Source: Lysobacter arenosi | GTDB lineage: Bacteria > Pseudomonadota > Gammaproteobacteria > Xanthomonadales > Xanthomonadaceae | Assembly: GCF_016613475.2 (NCBI RefSeq) | Contig: NZ_CP071517.1 | Span: forward strand, 2,852,001-2,916,000 | DNA: 64,000 nucleotides | Direction: 5' to 3' | Part shown: piece by piece, positions 8,345 through 20,309 of the stretch | Layout: each line of letters starts with the position of its first letter | Position numbering within the stretch: the stretch's first letter is position 1 | Position numbers and translations under genes: made by a program | Notes under the pieces: model-generated | Seen by the model: the letters and a program-made list of their open reading frames with translations, nothing else | Databases searched by the model: none | What the model was told of the DNA's origin: nothing

Positions 8345-9532
8345 TCAGGCGTGTGCCGGTGCGAGGGCGTAGCCCTTCAGCCGCGCCGAGAATGCCTGCA
8401 GTGCTTGGTTGCCACTGGCCTCGGCCTCGGTGCACCAGGCGTGCAGCTTGGTCAGCGTGGCCTGGGCGTCGTGCGAGCGCTCGTCGAGCACCTGCGCCAG
8501 GCGCTGACGGAAGTCCGCCAGCGTGGCCATGCTCGGGCGCTCGGCGAGCCAGGCCTGCAGCTTGGCGCGCTTGTCGTCGTCGAGCCAGCGGCCGTCATCG
8601 GCAAGGCCCTGGCGCAGGCTGCGCGGCAGCTTGAACTTGGCCTCGCGCAGCGCCGGCAGGGTGACGTTGCGGTAGTAGTCGGTCATCGCCTGGAAGCGGA
8701 TCGCCAGCAGTGCCTTCAGCGTCTCGCCGTCGGGCATGGCGATGTTCGGGCGCACGTCCAAAGTGGGTGCGACGCGCAGGACCTTGGCCAGGCCGACAGA
8801 CTCCAGCAGCTTGATCGCGCTCCAGCCGATGTCGAATTCGAACTTGCGCAGCGCGAACTTGGCCGAGCTCGGGAAGGCGTGGTGGTTGTTGTGCAGCTCT
8901 TCGCCGCCGATCCAGAAACCCCACGGGGTGAGGTTGGTGGCGGTGTCGGTGGTCTCGAAGTTGCGGTAACCCCACCAGTGACCCAGGCCGTTGACCACGC
9001 CTGCGGCCCAGAACGGGATCCACAGCATCTGGATCGCCCACACGGCGACGCCGGCGAAACCGAACAGGGCGAAGCTGGCGAACAGCAGCACCACCGGCCC
9101 CATCGTTGCGTGGCGGGTGTAGAGGTTGCGTTCGATCCAGTCGTCCGGGCAGCCCTTGCCGTACTTCTCGATGTCATCGCGCTGCGCGCGCGCTTCGCGG
9201 TACAGCTCCACGCCGCGCCACATCACCGTGTCGATGCCCTTGAACTGCGGGCTGTGCGGGTCTTCCTCGGTCTCGCACTTGGCGTGGTGCTTGCGATGGA
9301 TCGCCGCCCACTCGCGCGTGATCATCGAGGTGGTCAGCCACGTCCAGAAGCGGAAGAAATGCGCCAGCACCGGATGGAAGTCGACGGAGCGATGCGCCAT
9401 CGATCGGTGCAGATAGAGCGTGACCGAGAAGATCGTCAGCTGGGTGACGACCAGGAGGTAAACGAGCAGCTCGACCCAACTGGCCTGGAGGATGCCGCCG
9501 GCAAGGAAATCGAGCAGGGATGAAACGAACAT
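8345..9532 (-). CDS. Acyl-CoA / acyl-lipid delta-9-type fatty acid desaturase
   Basis: 395 residues. It is a membrane di-iron desaturase that introduces a cis double bond into saturated acyl chains, tuning membrane fluidity. All three histidine boxes are present: HRSMAH (42-47), HRKHH (79-83) and HNNHH (214-218). Hydrophobic pairs lie around 15-40 and 145-185. The region after about 290 is a long helical tail rich in Leu, Arg and Asp, beyond the core, as in related gammaproteobacterial enzymes. Transcription probably stops at the terminator just after the gene. Cold or fatty-acid regulation is likely for the family, but no operator is recognised upstream. Confidence 0.92.
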   Translation of the reverse strand: MFVSSLLDFLAGGILQASWVELLVYLLVVTQLTIFSVTLYLHRSMAHRSVDFHPVLAHFFRFWTWLTTSMITREWAAIHRKHHAKCETEEDPHSPQFKGIDTVMWRGVELYREARAQRDDIEKYGKGCPDDWIERNLYTRHATMGPVVLLFASFALFGFAGVAVWAIQMLWIPFWAAGVVNGLGHWWGYRNFETTDTATNLTPWGFWIGGEELHNNHHAFPSSAKFALRKFEFDIGWSAIKLLESVGLAKVLRVAPTLDVRPNIAMPDGETLKALLAIRFQAMTDYYRNVTLPALREAKFKLPRSLRQGLADDGRWLDDDKRAKLQAWLAERPSMATLADFRQRLAQVLDERSHDAQATLTKLHAWCTEAEASGNQALQAFSARLKGYALAPAHA

Positions 9533-9682
9533 TGAAATAACTCCGGAAACGCACAGATCAGACCGGCAGACACGCTCGATCCATAACAGTGATCATGCCA
9601 GTCCGGGAGCGCCCTGCGCGCCGGTATGGGCGGAAGATGTGATGGGGTCGTTCACATCGACCCGCAAGGTCGGGCCGCGCAA

Positions 9683-10558
9683 TCAGCGACGGACGGTCGA
9701 AATCCGCTTGCGCAGCCGCGCCAGCGCCGGTTCGGCGTAGGCGCGAAGGGCGCGGCGGTGCTCCTTGCTGAACGGGGATCCCTTGCCGCAGTGATCCAGC
9801 AACAGGGTCAGATCCTGTGCCTCGCCGAGGCGCTCGGTCGTGCGTTTGTCGAAGACTTCCGGCCCGCTCGCCGGAACGTTCACGCCCACCGCTTCCAGCG
9901 CGCGCCGTTGCTGCGACGCGCGGCGCGCGCGACGGCGCCAGCGGTGCCAGTCGTTGTCGCGCCCCGTCCGCAAGGCGATGTCGCGTGCCTCCTGGCTGCG
10001 GTCGTCACTGTCGGCCAAGGCCATCCGCGACGCCGATGGCGTCAGGCGCTCCCAGTCGAGCGCTGGCACGGCTGCCGCCAGCACCTCGATCAGGCCGCGG
10101 CGCTGGCCCAGCGCCGGGTCCATCGACAGCTCCACCTCGGTAATGGCCGTGCGGGCGGCGATGGCATCGGCCCGCGCCTGAGCGAACAGCTGCCGCGTGT
10201 CGTCCTTGCGGGCACGCTTGTGCATGCGTCCCAGCGTCTCCACCAGGGCATGCGCGTCGCGCAGTCCGGACAAACCGGTGTTCAGGTGCTTGATCTCGCG
10301 ATCGATCAAGGTGACACCCGGGCCGAGAATGCCGTCGCCCAGTGCCAGTGTCGCGCGCACGCGGCGCAGGCCCTTGCGGGCGCGGTGGATGCCTTCGTGG
10401 ATATCGTCGCCGGCCTGGCCCAGTGCCTCCACGGCGGCTTCCAGTTCGGCCAGCGCGTAGTCGCGCAGGGCCGGTCCCGGCGAGGGCATCGGCAACACGG
10501 GAGCCGCGGCGACCTTGAGGTCGACGGCAATGCTGGACGGATCCGCGCTCGTGCCCAT
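9683..10558 (-). CDS. CHAD domain protein
   Basis: 291 residues from the ATG at 10558; a further in-frame start lies at 10606. It contains the conserved histidine alpha-helical domain, with the first motif HEGIHRARKGLRRVRATL and later basic helices such as HRWRRRARRASQQRRAL and HRRALRAYAEPALARLRKR. CHAD proteins bind inorganic polyphosphate through basic residues on a helical bundle and often associate with polyphosphate granules. No CYTH domain is fused and no polyphosphate enzyme lies next to it. It is divergent from mutM with a gap of about 80 bases. Confidence 0.85.
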   Translation of the reverse strand: MGTSADPSSIAVDLKVAAAPVLPMPSPGPALRDYALAELEAAVEALGQAGDDIHEGIHRARKGLRRVRATLALGDGILGPGVTLIDREIKHLNTGLSGLRDAHALVETLGRMHKRARKDDTRQLFAQARADAIAARTAITEVELSMDPALGQRRGLIEVLAAAVPALDWERLTPSASRMALADSDDRSQEARDIALRTGRDNDWHRWRRRARRASQQRRALEAVGVNVPASGPEVFDKRTTERLGEAQDLTLLLDHCGKGSPFSKEHRRALRAYAEPALARLRKRISTVRR

Positions 10559-10637
10559 GACGACCTTGACCCTCGCTGCCTTGCCCAATGAGTGCCCGGA
10601 CCCCACTCATCGGATGTCCGGATAGTACGCTGACCCC

Positions 10638-11450
10638 ATGCCCGAGTTGCCCGAAGTAGAGACCACCCGTCGCGGCCTGGCACCGCACGTCGAAGGCCGT
10701 CGCGTGGTTACCGCCACCCTGCGCCGGCCCGACCTGCGCTGGCCGATCCCGGACGAGATCCGCGAGCTCCTGCCCGGCCAGCGCATCGACCAGGTCCGTC
10801 GTCGCGCCAAGTACCTGCTGCTCGACACCGTCGCCGGCAGCGCGCTGCTGCACCTGGGCATGTCCGGCAGCCTGCGGGTACTACCGGCCGACACCCCGGT
10901 GCGCGCCCACGACCACGTCGACCTGGCCCTGGACTCGGGCCAGGTGCTGCGCTTCAACGACCCACGCCGCTTCGGCAGCCTGCTCTGGCAGGCCCCGGAC
11001 GAAACCCACGAACTGCTGGCGGGCCTGGGCCCGGAGCCGCTGTCGGATGACTTCGACGGCGACTACCTGTTCGCGCTCAGCCGTGGCCGCAGCGCGCCGG
11101 TGAAGACCTTCCTGATGGACCAGAAGGTCGTGGTCGGGGTCGGCAACATCTATGTCGCCGAGGCCCTGTTCGCCGCCGGCGTGTCGCCGCTGCGGGCGGC
11201 CGGCAAGGTATCGCGTGAGCGCTACCGGCAACTGGCCGAACAGATCCGCCGCATCCTCGGCCATGCCATCGACCGTGGCGGCACCACGCTGCGCGACTTC
11301 ATCAGCCCGGACGGCGCGCCGGGCTATTTCGAACAGGAACTGTCGGCTTACGGCCGCGGTGGCGAGTCCTGCCCGCGTTGCGGGCGACCACTGAAACAGG
11401 CGGCAATTGGCCAGCGCGCGACGGTGTGGTGCGGAACTTGCCAGAGGTAA
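10638..11450 (+). CDS. mutM: Formamidopyrimidine-DNA glycosylase
   Basis: 270 residues, normal length. It removes 8-oxoguanine and ring-opened purines and cleaves the abasic site. Pro2 and Glu3 of the catalytic N-terminus ([14 protein letters not shown]) are intact after Met removal. The conserved lysine is in RRAKYLLLD. The helix-two-turn-helix region follows [16 protein letters not shown], and the C-terminal zinc finger has its four cysteines (CPRCG...CGTC). A single gene with its own upstream region, divergent from the CHAD gene and followed after 90 bases by the ECF sigma gene. Confidence 0.97.
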   Translation: MPELPEVETTRRGLAPHVEGRRVVTATLRRPDLRWPIPDEIRELLPGQRIDQVRRRAKYLLLDTVAGSALLHLGMSGSLRVLPADTPVRAHDHVDLALDSGQVLRFNDPRRFGSLLWQAPDETHELLAGLGPEPLSDDFDGDYLFALSRGRSAPVKTFLMDQKVVVGVGNIYVAEALFAAGVSPLRAAGKVSRERYRQLAEQIRRILGHAIDRGGTTLRDFISPDGAPGYFEQELSAYGRGGESCPRCGRPLKQAAIGQRATVWCGTCQR

Positions 11451-11540
11451 GTCCGACAGCCGAAAGGTGTGAAGGCCTTCCTGCACAGGCCAAAACAGTG
11501 AAACGCGTTATAGTCCGGACCACTGCGGAGGGGGCTCCCT

Positions 11541-12104
11541 ATGGCCGAAACTGCCGATATCACATTGCTGCTGGATGCTGCACGTGAAGGCGACCGTGGC
11601 GCGCTCGACCGCGTCCTCGCCACCCTCTACCAGGAACTTCACACGATGGCGCGGCGCCAGCTCGCCGGCCAGCACGGGCAGACGCTCGATGCCACCGCGC
11701 TCGTGCACGAGGCCTATCTCAAGCTGATCGGCCGGCGTGAAGCGCAGTTCGACGACCGCGCGCATTTCTTCGCCTATGCCGCTTCCGCGATGCGTTCGGT
11801 GGTGGTCGATTACGCCCGCCAGCGCCTGGCGCAGAAACGCGGCGGCGACCTGCACCGCGTCACCGAACTGCCCGACGACGTCGAAGGCGGCCTGCGCCTG
11901 GACGAGGACACCCTCGGCCTGGACACCGCGCTGACCAAGCTGGCCGCGGTCGATCCGCGCCTGGCCCAGGTGGTGGAGCTGCGCTACTTCGCCGGCCTGT
12001 CGGAGCTGGAGATTGCCGCGCTGCTGGAGCGTTCCGAGCGCAGTATCCGTCGCGACTGGCAGAAGGCGCGGCTGTTCCTGCTGGCGTCGCTGAAAGACTC
12101 CTGA
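11541..12104 (+). CDS. ECF sigma factor of the kinase-associated (Sigma70_ECF / TIGR02999) type
   Basis: 187 residues. Region 2 includes LYQELHTMARRQL, ATALVHEAYLKLI and DRAHFFAYAASAMRSVVVDYAR. Region 4 has VVELRYFAGLSELEIAALLE and SERSIRRDWQKARLFL. This ECF type usually lacks an anti-sigma factor and is encoded beside a Ser/Thr kinase, as here: the kinase gene starts 21 bases downstream. By precedent (EcfK/PknS in Xanthomonas citri, EcfP/PknT in Vibrio) phosphorylation switches on such factors. The target regulon cannot be seen here. The ribosome-binding site GGAGGGGG precedes the ATG, and TATAGT at 11509 may be part of its promoter. Confidence 0.9.
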   Translation: MAETADITLLLDAAREGDRGALDRVLATLYQELHTMARRQLAGQHGQTLDATALVHEAYLKLIGRREAQFDDRAHFFAYAASAMRSVVVDYARQRLAQKRGGDLHRVTELPDDVEGGLRLDEDTLGLDTALTKLAAVDPRLAQVVELRYFAGLSELEIAALLERSERSIRRDWQKARLFLLASLKDS

Positions 12105-12125
12105 GGCCGGCCCAGGGGCAGCGGC

Positions 12126-14957
<2,832 letters not shown>

Positions 14958-14969
14958 GCGATCCCTTCC

Positions 14970-15593
14970 CTAGGTGAGCTGCAGCGACTGCTGCGCCGGC
15001 TCGATCGTGCCTTCGCCGCGCATGATCTTCTTGTACTCCGCGCGCGACACCGAGATGTAGCGGTCGTTGCCGCCGATCTCGACCTGCGGGCCTTCGTGCA
15101 CCGCGCGGCCTTGCGCATCCACGCGCACCACCATCGTCGCCTTCTTGCCGCTGTGGCAGATGGTCTTGATCTCGGTCAGCTCGTCGGCCCAGGCCAGCAG
15201 GTACTGGCTGCCTTCGAACAGTTCGCCGCGGAAGTCGGTGCGCAGCCCGTAGCACAGCACCGGGATGCGCAGCGCATCGACCACTTCACTGAGCTGCCAG
15301 ACCTGCGCCCGGTTCAGGAATTGCGCTTCATCGACCAGCACGCAGTGCAGCGGGCCGTGGGCGAGGATGTCGGCGCGGACGATCGCTTCCAGGTCGTCGT
15401 TGCGCTCGAAGGCGATGCCATCGGCGCGCAGGCCGATGCGTGAGGCCACCGTGCCGCTGCCGGCGCGGTCGTCCAGGCGCGGGGTCAGGATCGCCACGCG
15501 CATGCCGCGCTCGCGGTAGTTGTGCGCCGACTGCAGCAGCGTCGTGGTCTTGCCGGCGTTCATCGCCGAATAATAGAAATAGAGCTTTGCCAT
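14970..15593 (-). CDS. tdk: Thymidine kinase (type II)
   Basis: 207 residues. It phosphorylates deoxythymidine to dTMP in the nucleotide salvage pathway. The P-loop [13 protein letters not shown] is at residues 9-21, the Walker B-like VLVDEAQF follows, and the lasso region has GGNDRYISV near the C-terminus. The zinc-binding cysteines usual in type II enzymes look depleted: ICHSGKK and ISVSRAEY carry serine where relatives often have Cys. Activity is likely since the phosphate-binding and DEAQ residues are intact. It has its own short upstream region and is followed on the opposite strand by the kinase gene. Confidence 0.95.
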   Translation of the reverse strand: MAKLYFYYSAMNAGKTTTLLQSAHNYRERGMRVAILTPRLDDRAGSGTVASRIGLRADGIAFERNDDLEAIVRADILAHGPLHCVLVDEAQFLNRAQVWQLSEVVDALRIPVLCYGLRTDFRGELFEGSQYLLAWADELTEIKTICHSGKKATMVVRVDAQGRAVHEGPQVEIGGNDRYISVSRAEYKKIMRGEGTIEPAQQSLQLT

Positions 15594-15621
15594 GCGTGCA
15601 GTTTAATGGCTGCCGGCGGCG

Positions 15622-16497
15622 TCAGCGTCGTCTGGCGCGCTCTGCCGCCGCACTCGCCCAGCGCTGGGCCACGGCCGGGGCGGTGATGCACACCGCTTCG
15701 TCGGTCACCGTGGTCACCGCGCGCTCGAGCAGCTGGATGTCGGCCTCGTGCTGGCGCGCCACGTGCGGGTCCTCGAAGAAGATCGCGCGCTGGCAGCGCC
15801 GCTCCAGCACCAGGTCGGCGATCTGGGCGTCGCCGCCCATCGGACCGCTCTGGTAGCGATGCACCCACGACCGTCCCTGCGGCCAGCCGCGGCTCCAGGC
15901 CAGCTCGTTCAGCCGCTGCCCGGTGGTGCCGGTGGCGACACGGCGGGCGAAACGCGAGAGCAGATCGAAGTTCTCGGCGGCGAAGGCCATCATCTGCGGC
16001 TTCATCGCGTCGTGGGCGATCAGCGCCAGGGTCTGCCCCTCCAGATCGTGCAGGCGGTCGGCGGCCGGGTCGGGAAGCAGGCCGGCGCGGATGCGCTCCA
16101 GTTCGATCCAGTCACGGGCCGAGGCGACGGTGGTGATGTACGGCTTGCCATGGATCACGCACTGGCGCTTGAGCGCGGCGGCCTCGGGAAACACCGACGA
16201 GGGATCGACCGGGTCGATCAGGTAGATCGCGCCATCGAGCGTGCGCTCGTCGTGATCGACGCCGACCACCTCCGCCACCAGCTTCATCAGTCCACCCTCG
16301 CGCCCGTACGGGTAGCGGCGCAGGCCCGGATAACCGGCCAGCATGCCGGCGGCGGCGATGGCGTCGTACGTGCGCCCGACCACGTGCAGGCTGATCTGCA
16401 GCTCGCGGATGCCCGGCTCGCAGGCGCGCAGCCAGCGGAACAGCGCCGCGTCTTCGCTGAGGTGATGCAGGCGGTTGGCCGCCAGGCCCAGGCGCAT
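15622..16497 (-). CDS. Tandem methylglyoxal-synthase-like protein
   Basis: 291 residues, about twice the length of a normal methylglyoxal synthase (about 150). The C-terminal half (about 155-285) carries the full set of MgsA residues: AHD (161-163) with Lys166, GTTG (190-193), SGPMGGD (217-223) and a HEAD motif (250-253) matching the catalytic His and Asp of E. coli MgsA. The N-terminal half (about 3-130) is a diverged copy of the same fold, with GREGG in place of GPMGG and no catalytic His/Asp, so it is probably a non-catalytic or regulatory domain. The enzyme makes methylglyoxal from dihydroxyacetone phosphate. It lies upstream of tdk on the same strand. Confidence 0.82.
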   Translation of the reverse strand: MRLGLAANRLHHLSEDAALFRWLRACEPGIRELQISLHVVGRTYDAIAAAGMLAGYPGLRRYPYGREGGLMKLVAEVVGVDHDERTLDGAIYLIDPVDPSSVFPEAAALKRQCVIHGKPYITTVASARDWIELERIRAGLLPDPAADRLHDLEGQTLALIAHDAMKPQMMAFAAENFDLLSRFARRVATGTTGQRLNELAWSRGWPQGRSWVHRYQSGPMGGDAQIADLVLERRCQRAIFFEDPHVARQHEADIQLLERAVTTVTDEAVCITAPAVAQRWASAAAERARRR

Positions 16498-16610
16498 GTG
16501 GGATCCCCTGAAGTGGATAGCGGGCGTCGCCGGCGACCGGTGCTGGTTGCCAGCGAGCTGGGCATTACCTTAGGGGTTTTGCGATCCGGCGTGGGGAACC
16601 TCGCCCGGCA

Positions 16611-17333
16611 TCATTTGCCGTTGCTGACCGGCCCGACCTCGACGTTGCCGTGCGTCCAGATCGCGTCTTCCACCGCCCAGTACTGGTGGGCGTCCCAGCG
16701 CCAGCTGGCGTACATCGGCGTCATGTCGATCGTGTCATGGCCGGCGCCAAACCCCTCGCCGTTGCCGCGCGGCGCGGTGACTTCGAGGTTGCCGACGTAG
16801 CCCAGGTGGCTGCCGGTGATCTGGCGCTTGCCCTGGGCCATGACGCGCACGAGCCGCGGCTTGGCGACCTCGTCGCCGTATTCGTCGTAGAGCGCATGCC
16901 CTTCGCGCAGGGCGCGATCGCGCGTGGGCTGGTCCAGCTGTTCCCACATCTTCTCGCGCAGGACCAAGAAGCTGGGGTACATGCGCTCGGCGGCGAGGTC
17001 GGCCCAGGCGTAGGCCATGGCCGGATCACGCTCGACTCCCACGCCATGCCAGTACATCAGGCTGATGCGGTGCTGCGAGTACTTGTCGCCGTAGCGCGCG
17101 GCCTGGCGGAAGTGCCTGATCGCATCCTCCCATTCGCCGCGCGCGGCCGCGTCGCTGCCGTACAGGCGCCACAGTTCGTTGGGATGCGTCCTGGAGAATC
17201 GCGTGCGCTCGTCGTACTGGCGCGCGTCCATCGTGTCGGTCTCGGCCACGACCGCGATCGTGCCATCGACCGGCGCCGCGCTCGGGGCGGCGGCCAGTGC
17301 CGCGCCCAGGACTACGGACAGCAATGCTTCCAT
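16611..17333 (-). CDS. Exported Sel1-like repeat protein, copy A
   Basis: 240 residues with a signal peptide (LLSVVLGAALAAAPSAAP). Residues about 45-115 hold a Sel1/TPR-type helical repeat (HPNELWRLYG, WEDAIRHFRQAARYG, SLMYWHGVGVERDPAMAYAW). The C-terminal third is low in recognisable motifs and rich in Gly, Trp and Asp. Function is unknown; such proteins often act as periplasmic scaffolds. It is clearly a paralog of the gene immediately upstream (17373-18149). A good ribosome-binding site (GGAG) precedes the ATG. Confidence 0.75.
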   Translation of the reverse strand: MEALLSVVLGAALAAAPSAAPVDGTIAVVAETDTMDARQYDERTRFSRTHPNELWRLYGSDAAARGEWEDAIRHFRQAARYGDKYSQHRISLMYWHGVGVERDPAMAYAWADLAAERMYPSFLVLREKMWEQLDQPTRDRALREGHALYDEYGDEVAKPRLVRVMAQGKRQITGSHLGYVGNLEVTAPRGNGEGFGAGHDTIDMTPMYASWRWDAHQYWAVEDAIWTHGNVEVGPVSNGK

Positions 17334-17372
17334 GACGATCTCCTTCCTTTGCGAGGGGTGCGGCCGGTTCGA

Positions 17373-18149
17373 TCAGTTCCTGGGCTTGTCGCGCGCCGGC
17401 ACCATCGGGCCAACGCCGACGCTGCCGATGCCACTGCCCAGTTCGGCGTCCTGCGCCTGCCAGTACGATGCGGTCTGGGTGCGGTCGTCGGCGTAGAACT
17501 GGTCGCCGGTGGTATGCCCGACCACCTGTTCCGAGGCCGCCAGCATGCCCGGCGTGGTGTTGCCGAACGAGCCATTGATCGGACCGCCCTGGGCGATGTC
17601 GATCGCCTGGTTGCGGTAGCCGATGCGGCTGCCGGTCATGGTTCGGGCGAAACGGCGGATCTCGTCGTCGGCGCGCGGGCGCGCGACCTCGTCGCCGAAC
17701 CTGGCGTAGTAATCCGGGCCGAGCTGTTCGACCTGCTTGCGCTGCTCCGGGCTCAGGCCTTCCCACATCTTTTCGCGTATCACCAGCAGGCGGCGCACGC
17801 CGCGCTCGGCGGCCAGGTCGCTCCAGATGTAGGCACGCACCGGATCGGCGGGCACGCCCTGCCCGTACCAGTACATCAGGCTCAAATAGTGCTGCGAATG
17901 CTTGTCGGCGTAGGAGGCGGCGTTCTCGAAGCGATCGACGGCCTCGTCGTAATGGCCGTCGAGATAGGACTTCAGTCCGTTCAGGCGCCAGGTCTCGTTC
18001 GGGTGGCCCATGGCCGACTTGATCTGGGCATCGATCTGCATGTAGCTGGCGCTGACCAGCTTGAGCGGTTCGTCGGCGGCAGCGGAAAATGCCAGGGCGC
18101 ACAGCACCATGCCCGTCCAGCCTGCCCTGATGATGGTTGCCTTGCTCAT
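17373..18149 (-). CDS. Exported Sel1-like repeat protein, copy B
   Basis: 258 residues with a signal peptide ending near SAAADEP. The core (HPNETWRLNG, YDEAVDRFENAASYAD, SLMYWYGQGVPADPVRAYIW, SDLAAERG, LVIREKMWEGLS, FGDEVARPR) aligns along its length with copy A, which lies 39 bases downstream on the same strand, so the two are a tandem duplication. The C-terminus differs more and includes a Gly-rich segment ending SVGVGPMVPARDK. No enzymatic motif is seen. It is divergent from rep with about 170 bases between. Confidence 0.75.
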   Translation of the reverse strand: MSKATIIRAGWTGMVLCALAFSAAADEPLKLVSASYMQIDAQIKSAMGHPNETWRLNGLKSYLDGHYDEAVDRFENAASYADKHSQHYLSLMYWYGQGVPADPVRAYIWSDLAAERGVRRLLVIREKMWEGLSPEQRKQVEQLGPDYYARFGDEVARPRADDEIRRFARTMTGSRIGYRNQAIDIAQGGPINGSFGNTTPGMLAASEQVVGHTTGDQFYADDRTQTASYWQAQDAELGSGIGSVGVGPMVPARDKPRN

Positions 18150-18321
18150 GGCGATCTCCCGGCGCCGGCACGCGGCGCATGCAATGGCGATCCAGTTGAG
18201 AGCTTTGCGACCGGGACCCTGCCAGGCGAGGGCGAAGGGCCTCGAGCCGAAGAGCGCCGCCTCGCAAGGGGGCGGTTACGGCACAATACGCCGCCGCAAC
18301 CGCGGCAGCAAACAGCCTTCA

Positions 18322-20301
18322 ATGCACGGTCTCAACCCCCCCCAACGCGCTGCCGTCCTGCACACCGACGGCCCCTTGCTGGTGCTCGCCGGCGCAGGCA
18401 GCGGCAAGACGCGCGTCATCGTCGAGAAGATCGCACACCTGATCGCATCCGGGCGGATGCCGGCCAAGCGCATCGCCGCGATCACCTTCACCAACAAGTC
18501 GGCGAAGGAGATGAAGGAGCGCGTCGCCAAGCGCATCAAGGGCGACGCCGCCGAAGGCCTGACCGTGTGCACGTTCCATGCGCTGGGGCTGCGATTCCTG
18601 CAGATCGACCACGCCAAGGTCGGCCTGCGTCGCGGCTTCTCGGTGTTCGACAGCGACGACAGCGCCGCGCAGATCAAGGACCTGCTGCCGCCGGGCAGCA
18701 AGAACGATGTCATCGACAACGCGCGCAATCTCATCTCGCGCGCGAAGAACGCCGGCCTCTCTCCCGATGAGGCACTGGCTGCATCGCAGAGCCCGCGCGA
18801 GATGGAAGCGGCGCTGTTGTACCAGCGTTACCAGGCGCGTCTGTCGACCTTCAACGCGGTCGACTTCGACGACCTGATCCGCCTGCCGGTGCAGATCCTG
18901 GAGGCCGAGGAAGACGTGCGCCTGGCCTGGCGCGAGCGCATCGGCTACCTGCTCGTCGACGAGTGCCAGGACACCAACGATGCCCAGTACCGCCTGCTCA
19001 AGGCGCTGGCCGGCGACAAGGGCCTGTTCACCTGCGTGGGCGACGACGACCAGTCGATCTATGCCTGGCGCGGCGCCAACCCGGACAACCTGCTCAACCT
19101 GGGCAAGGACTACCCGGCGCTGCAGATCATCAAGCTGGAGCAGAACTACCGCTGTTCCAACCGCGTGCTGCGCACTGCAAACACGCTGATCGCGCACAAC
19201 CCGCACGAACACCCCAAGACGCTGTGGAGCGACCAGGCCGACGGCGAGCGCATCCGCGTGTGGGAGTGCCGCGACAACGCACACGAGGCCGAGAAGGTCG
19301 CCGCCGAGATCCATTTCCTCGCCGCCGCCAAGCAGGCGCCGTGGAGCGACTTCTGCATCCTGTTCCGCGGCAACCACCAGAGCCGCGCGCTGGAGAAGTC
19401 GCTGCAGTTGTTGCGCGTGCCGTATCACCTGTCGGGCGGCACCGCGTTCCTCGAGCGCGGTGAAGTGAAGGACGCGCTGTCGTGGCTGCGCCTTATCGCC
19501 AACCCCGATGACGACGCGGCGTTCCTGCGCGCGGTGCAGTCGCCCAAGCGCGAAGTCGGCGCGACCACGTTGTCCAAGCTGGCCGAGATGGCGCAGCACG
19601 CCGGCATGCCGATGTCGCGCGCGGCCGAGCAGATCGGCATGCTCAAGCAACTGGCACCACGCGCCGGCAACGCGCTCGACGGCTTCGTCAACATCATCCG
19701 CCACCTGCGCGGCGAAGCGTTCAAGATTCCGCCGTCGGAGCTGGTGCGCGTGCTGGCCGAGAAGAGTGGCCTGCTCGCCTCGATCCGCGCGCAGTGCAAG
19801 GACGAAGCGACCTTCCAGCGCCGCAAGGAGAACCTGGAGGAACTGGCCGACTGGTTCGATGGCGGCAAGAACTCCGGTCCCGGCGAACTGGCCGCGCAGC
19901 TGGCCCTGTTGTCGCACGCCGACAAGGGCGACGCCGGCAACCAGGTGCGGTTGATGTCGCTGCATGGCGCCAAGGGACTGGAGTTCCGCTACGTCTTCAT
20001 CGTCGGCATGGAAGACGGCACGCTGCCGCACGAGATGGCGCTGGAAGAAGGCAGCCTGGAAGAGGAACGTCGCCTGCTCTACGTCGGCATCACCCGCGCC
20101 AAGGAACAGCTGTGGTTGTCGCACTCACGAGAGACGCAGCGCTGGGGCGACAAGATCCGCCTGAAGCCGAGCCGCTTCTTCGAGGAGTTGCCCGTCGCCG
20201 AAATCCAGCGCGACGGCGCCGACCCGGTGGCCGATGCGGCGCGCAAGCAGGAACGCGCGGTGGCCGGCTTCGCCGCAATCCGGGCGCTGCTGGACGAGTA
20301 A
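18322..20301 (+). CDS. rep: ATP-dependent DNA helicase Rep
   Basis: 659 residues, a UvrD/Rep superfamily 1A 3'-5' helicase that clears protein roadblocks ahead of replication forks. The start MHGLNPPQRAAV gives the correct family N-terminus (Q motif). Motif I is LAGAGSGKTRV, motif Ia is ITFTNKSAKEM, motif II is VDECQDTN, motif III is GDDDQSIYAWRGA, motif V is SLHGAKGLEF, and motif VI is LLYVGITRAKEQLW. All are intact. The VOC gene begins eight bases after the stop and may be cotranscribed. Confidence 0.96.
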   Translation: MHGLNPPQRAAVLHTDGPLLVLAGAGSGKTRVIVEKIAHLIASGRMPAKRIAAITFTNKSAKEMKERVAKRIKGDAAEGLTVCTFHALGLRFLQIDHAKVGLRRGFSVFDSDDSAAQIKDLLPPGSKNDVIDNARNLISRAKNAGLSPDEALAASQSPREMEAALLYQRYQARLSTFNAVDFDDLIRLPVQILEAEEDVRLAWRERIGYLLVDECQDTNDAQYRLLKALAGDKGLFTCVGDDDQSIYAWRGANPDNLLNLGKDYPALQIIKLEQNYRCSNRVLRTANTLIAHNPHEHPKTLWSDQADGERIRVWECRDNAHEAEKVAAEIHFLAAAKQAPWSDFCILFRGNHQSRALEKSLQLLRVPYHLSGGTAFLERGEVKDALSWLRLIANPDDDAAFLRAVQSPKREVGATTLSKLAEMAQHAGMPMSRAAEQIGMLKQLAPRAGNALDGFVNIIRHLRGEAFKIPPSELVRVLAEKSGLLASIRAQCKDEATFQRRKENLEELADWFDGGKNSGPGELAAQLALLSHADKGDAGNQVRLMSLHGAKGLEFRYVFIVGMEDGTLPHEMALEEGSLEEERRLLYVGITRAKEQLWLSHSRETQRWGDKIRLKPSRFFEELPVAEIQRDGADPVADAARKQERAVAGFAAIRALLDE

Positions 20302-20309
20302 CCGGACCG

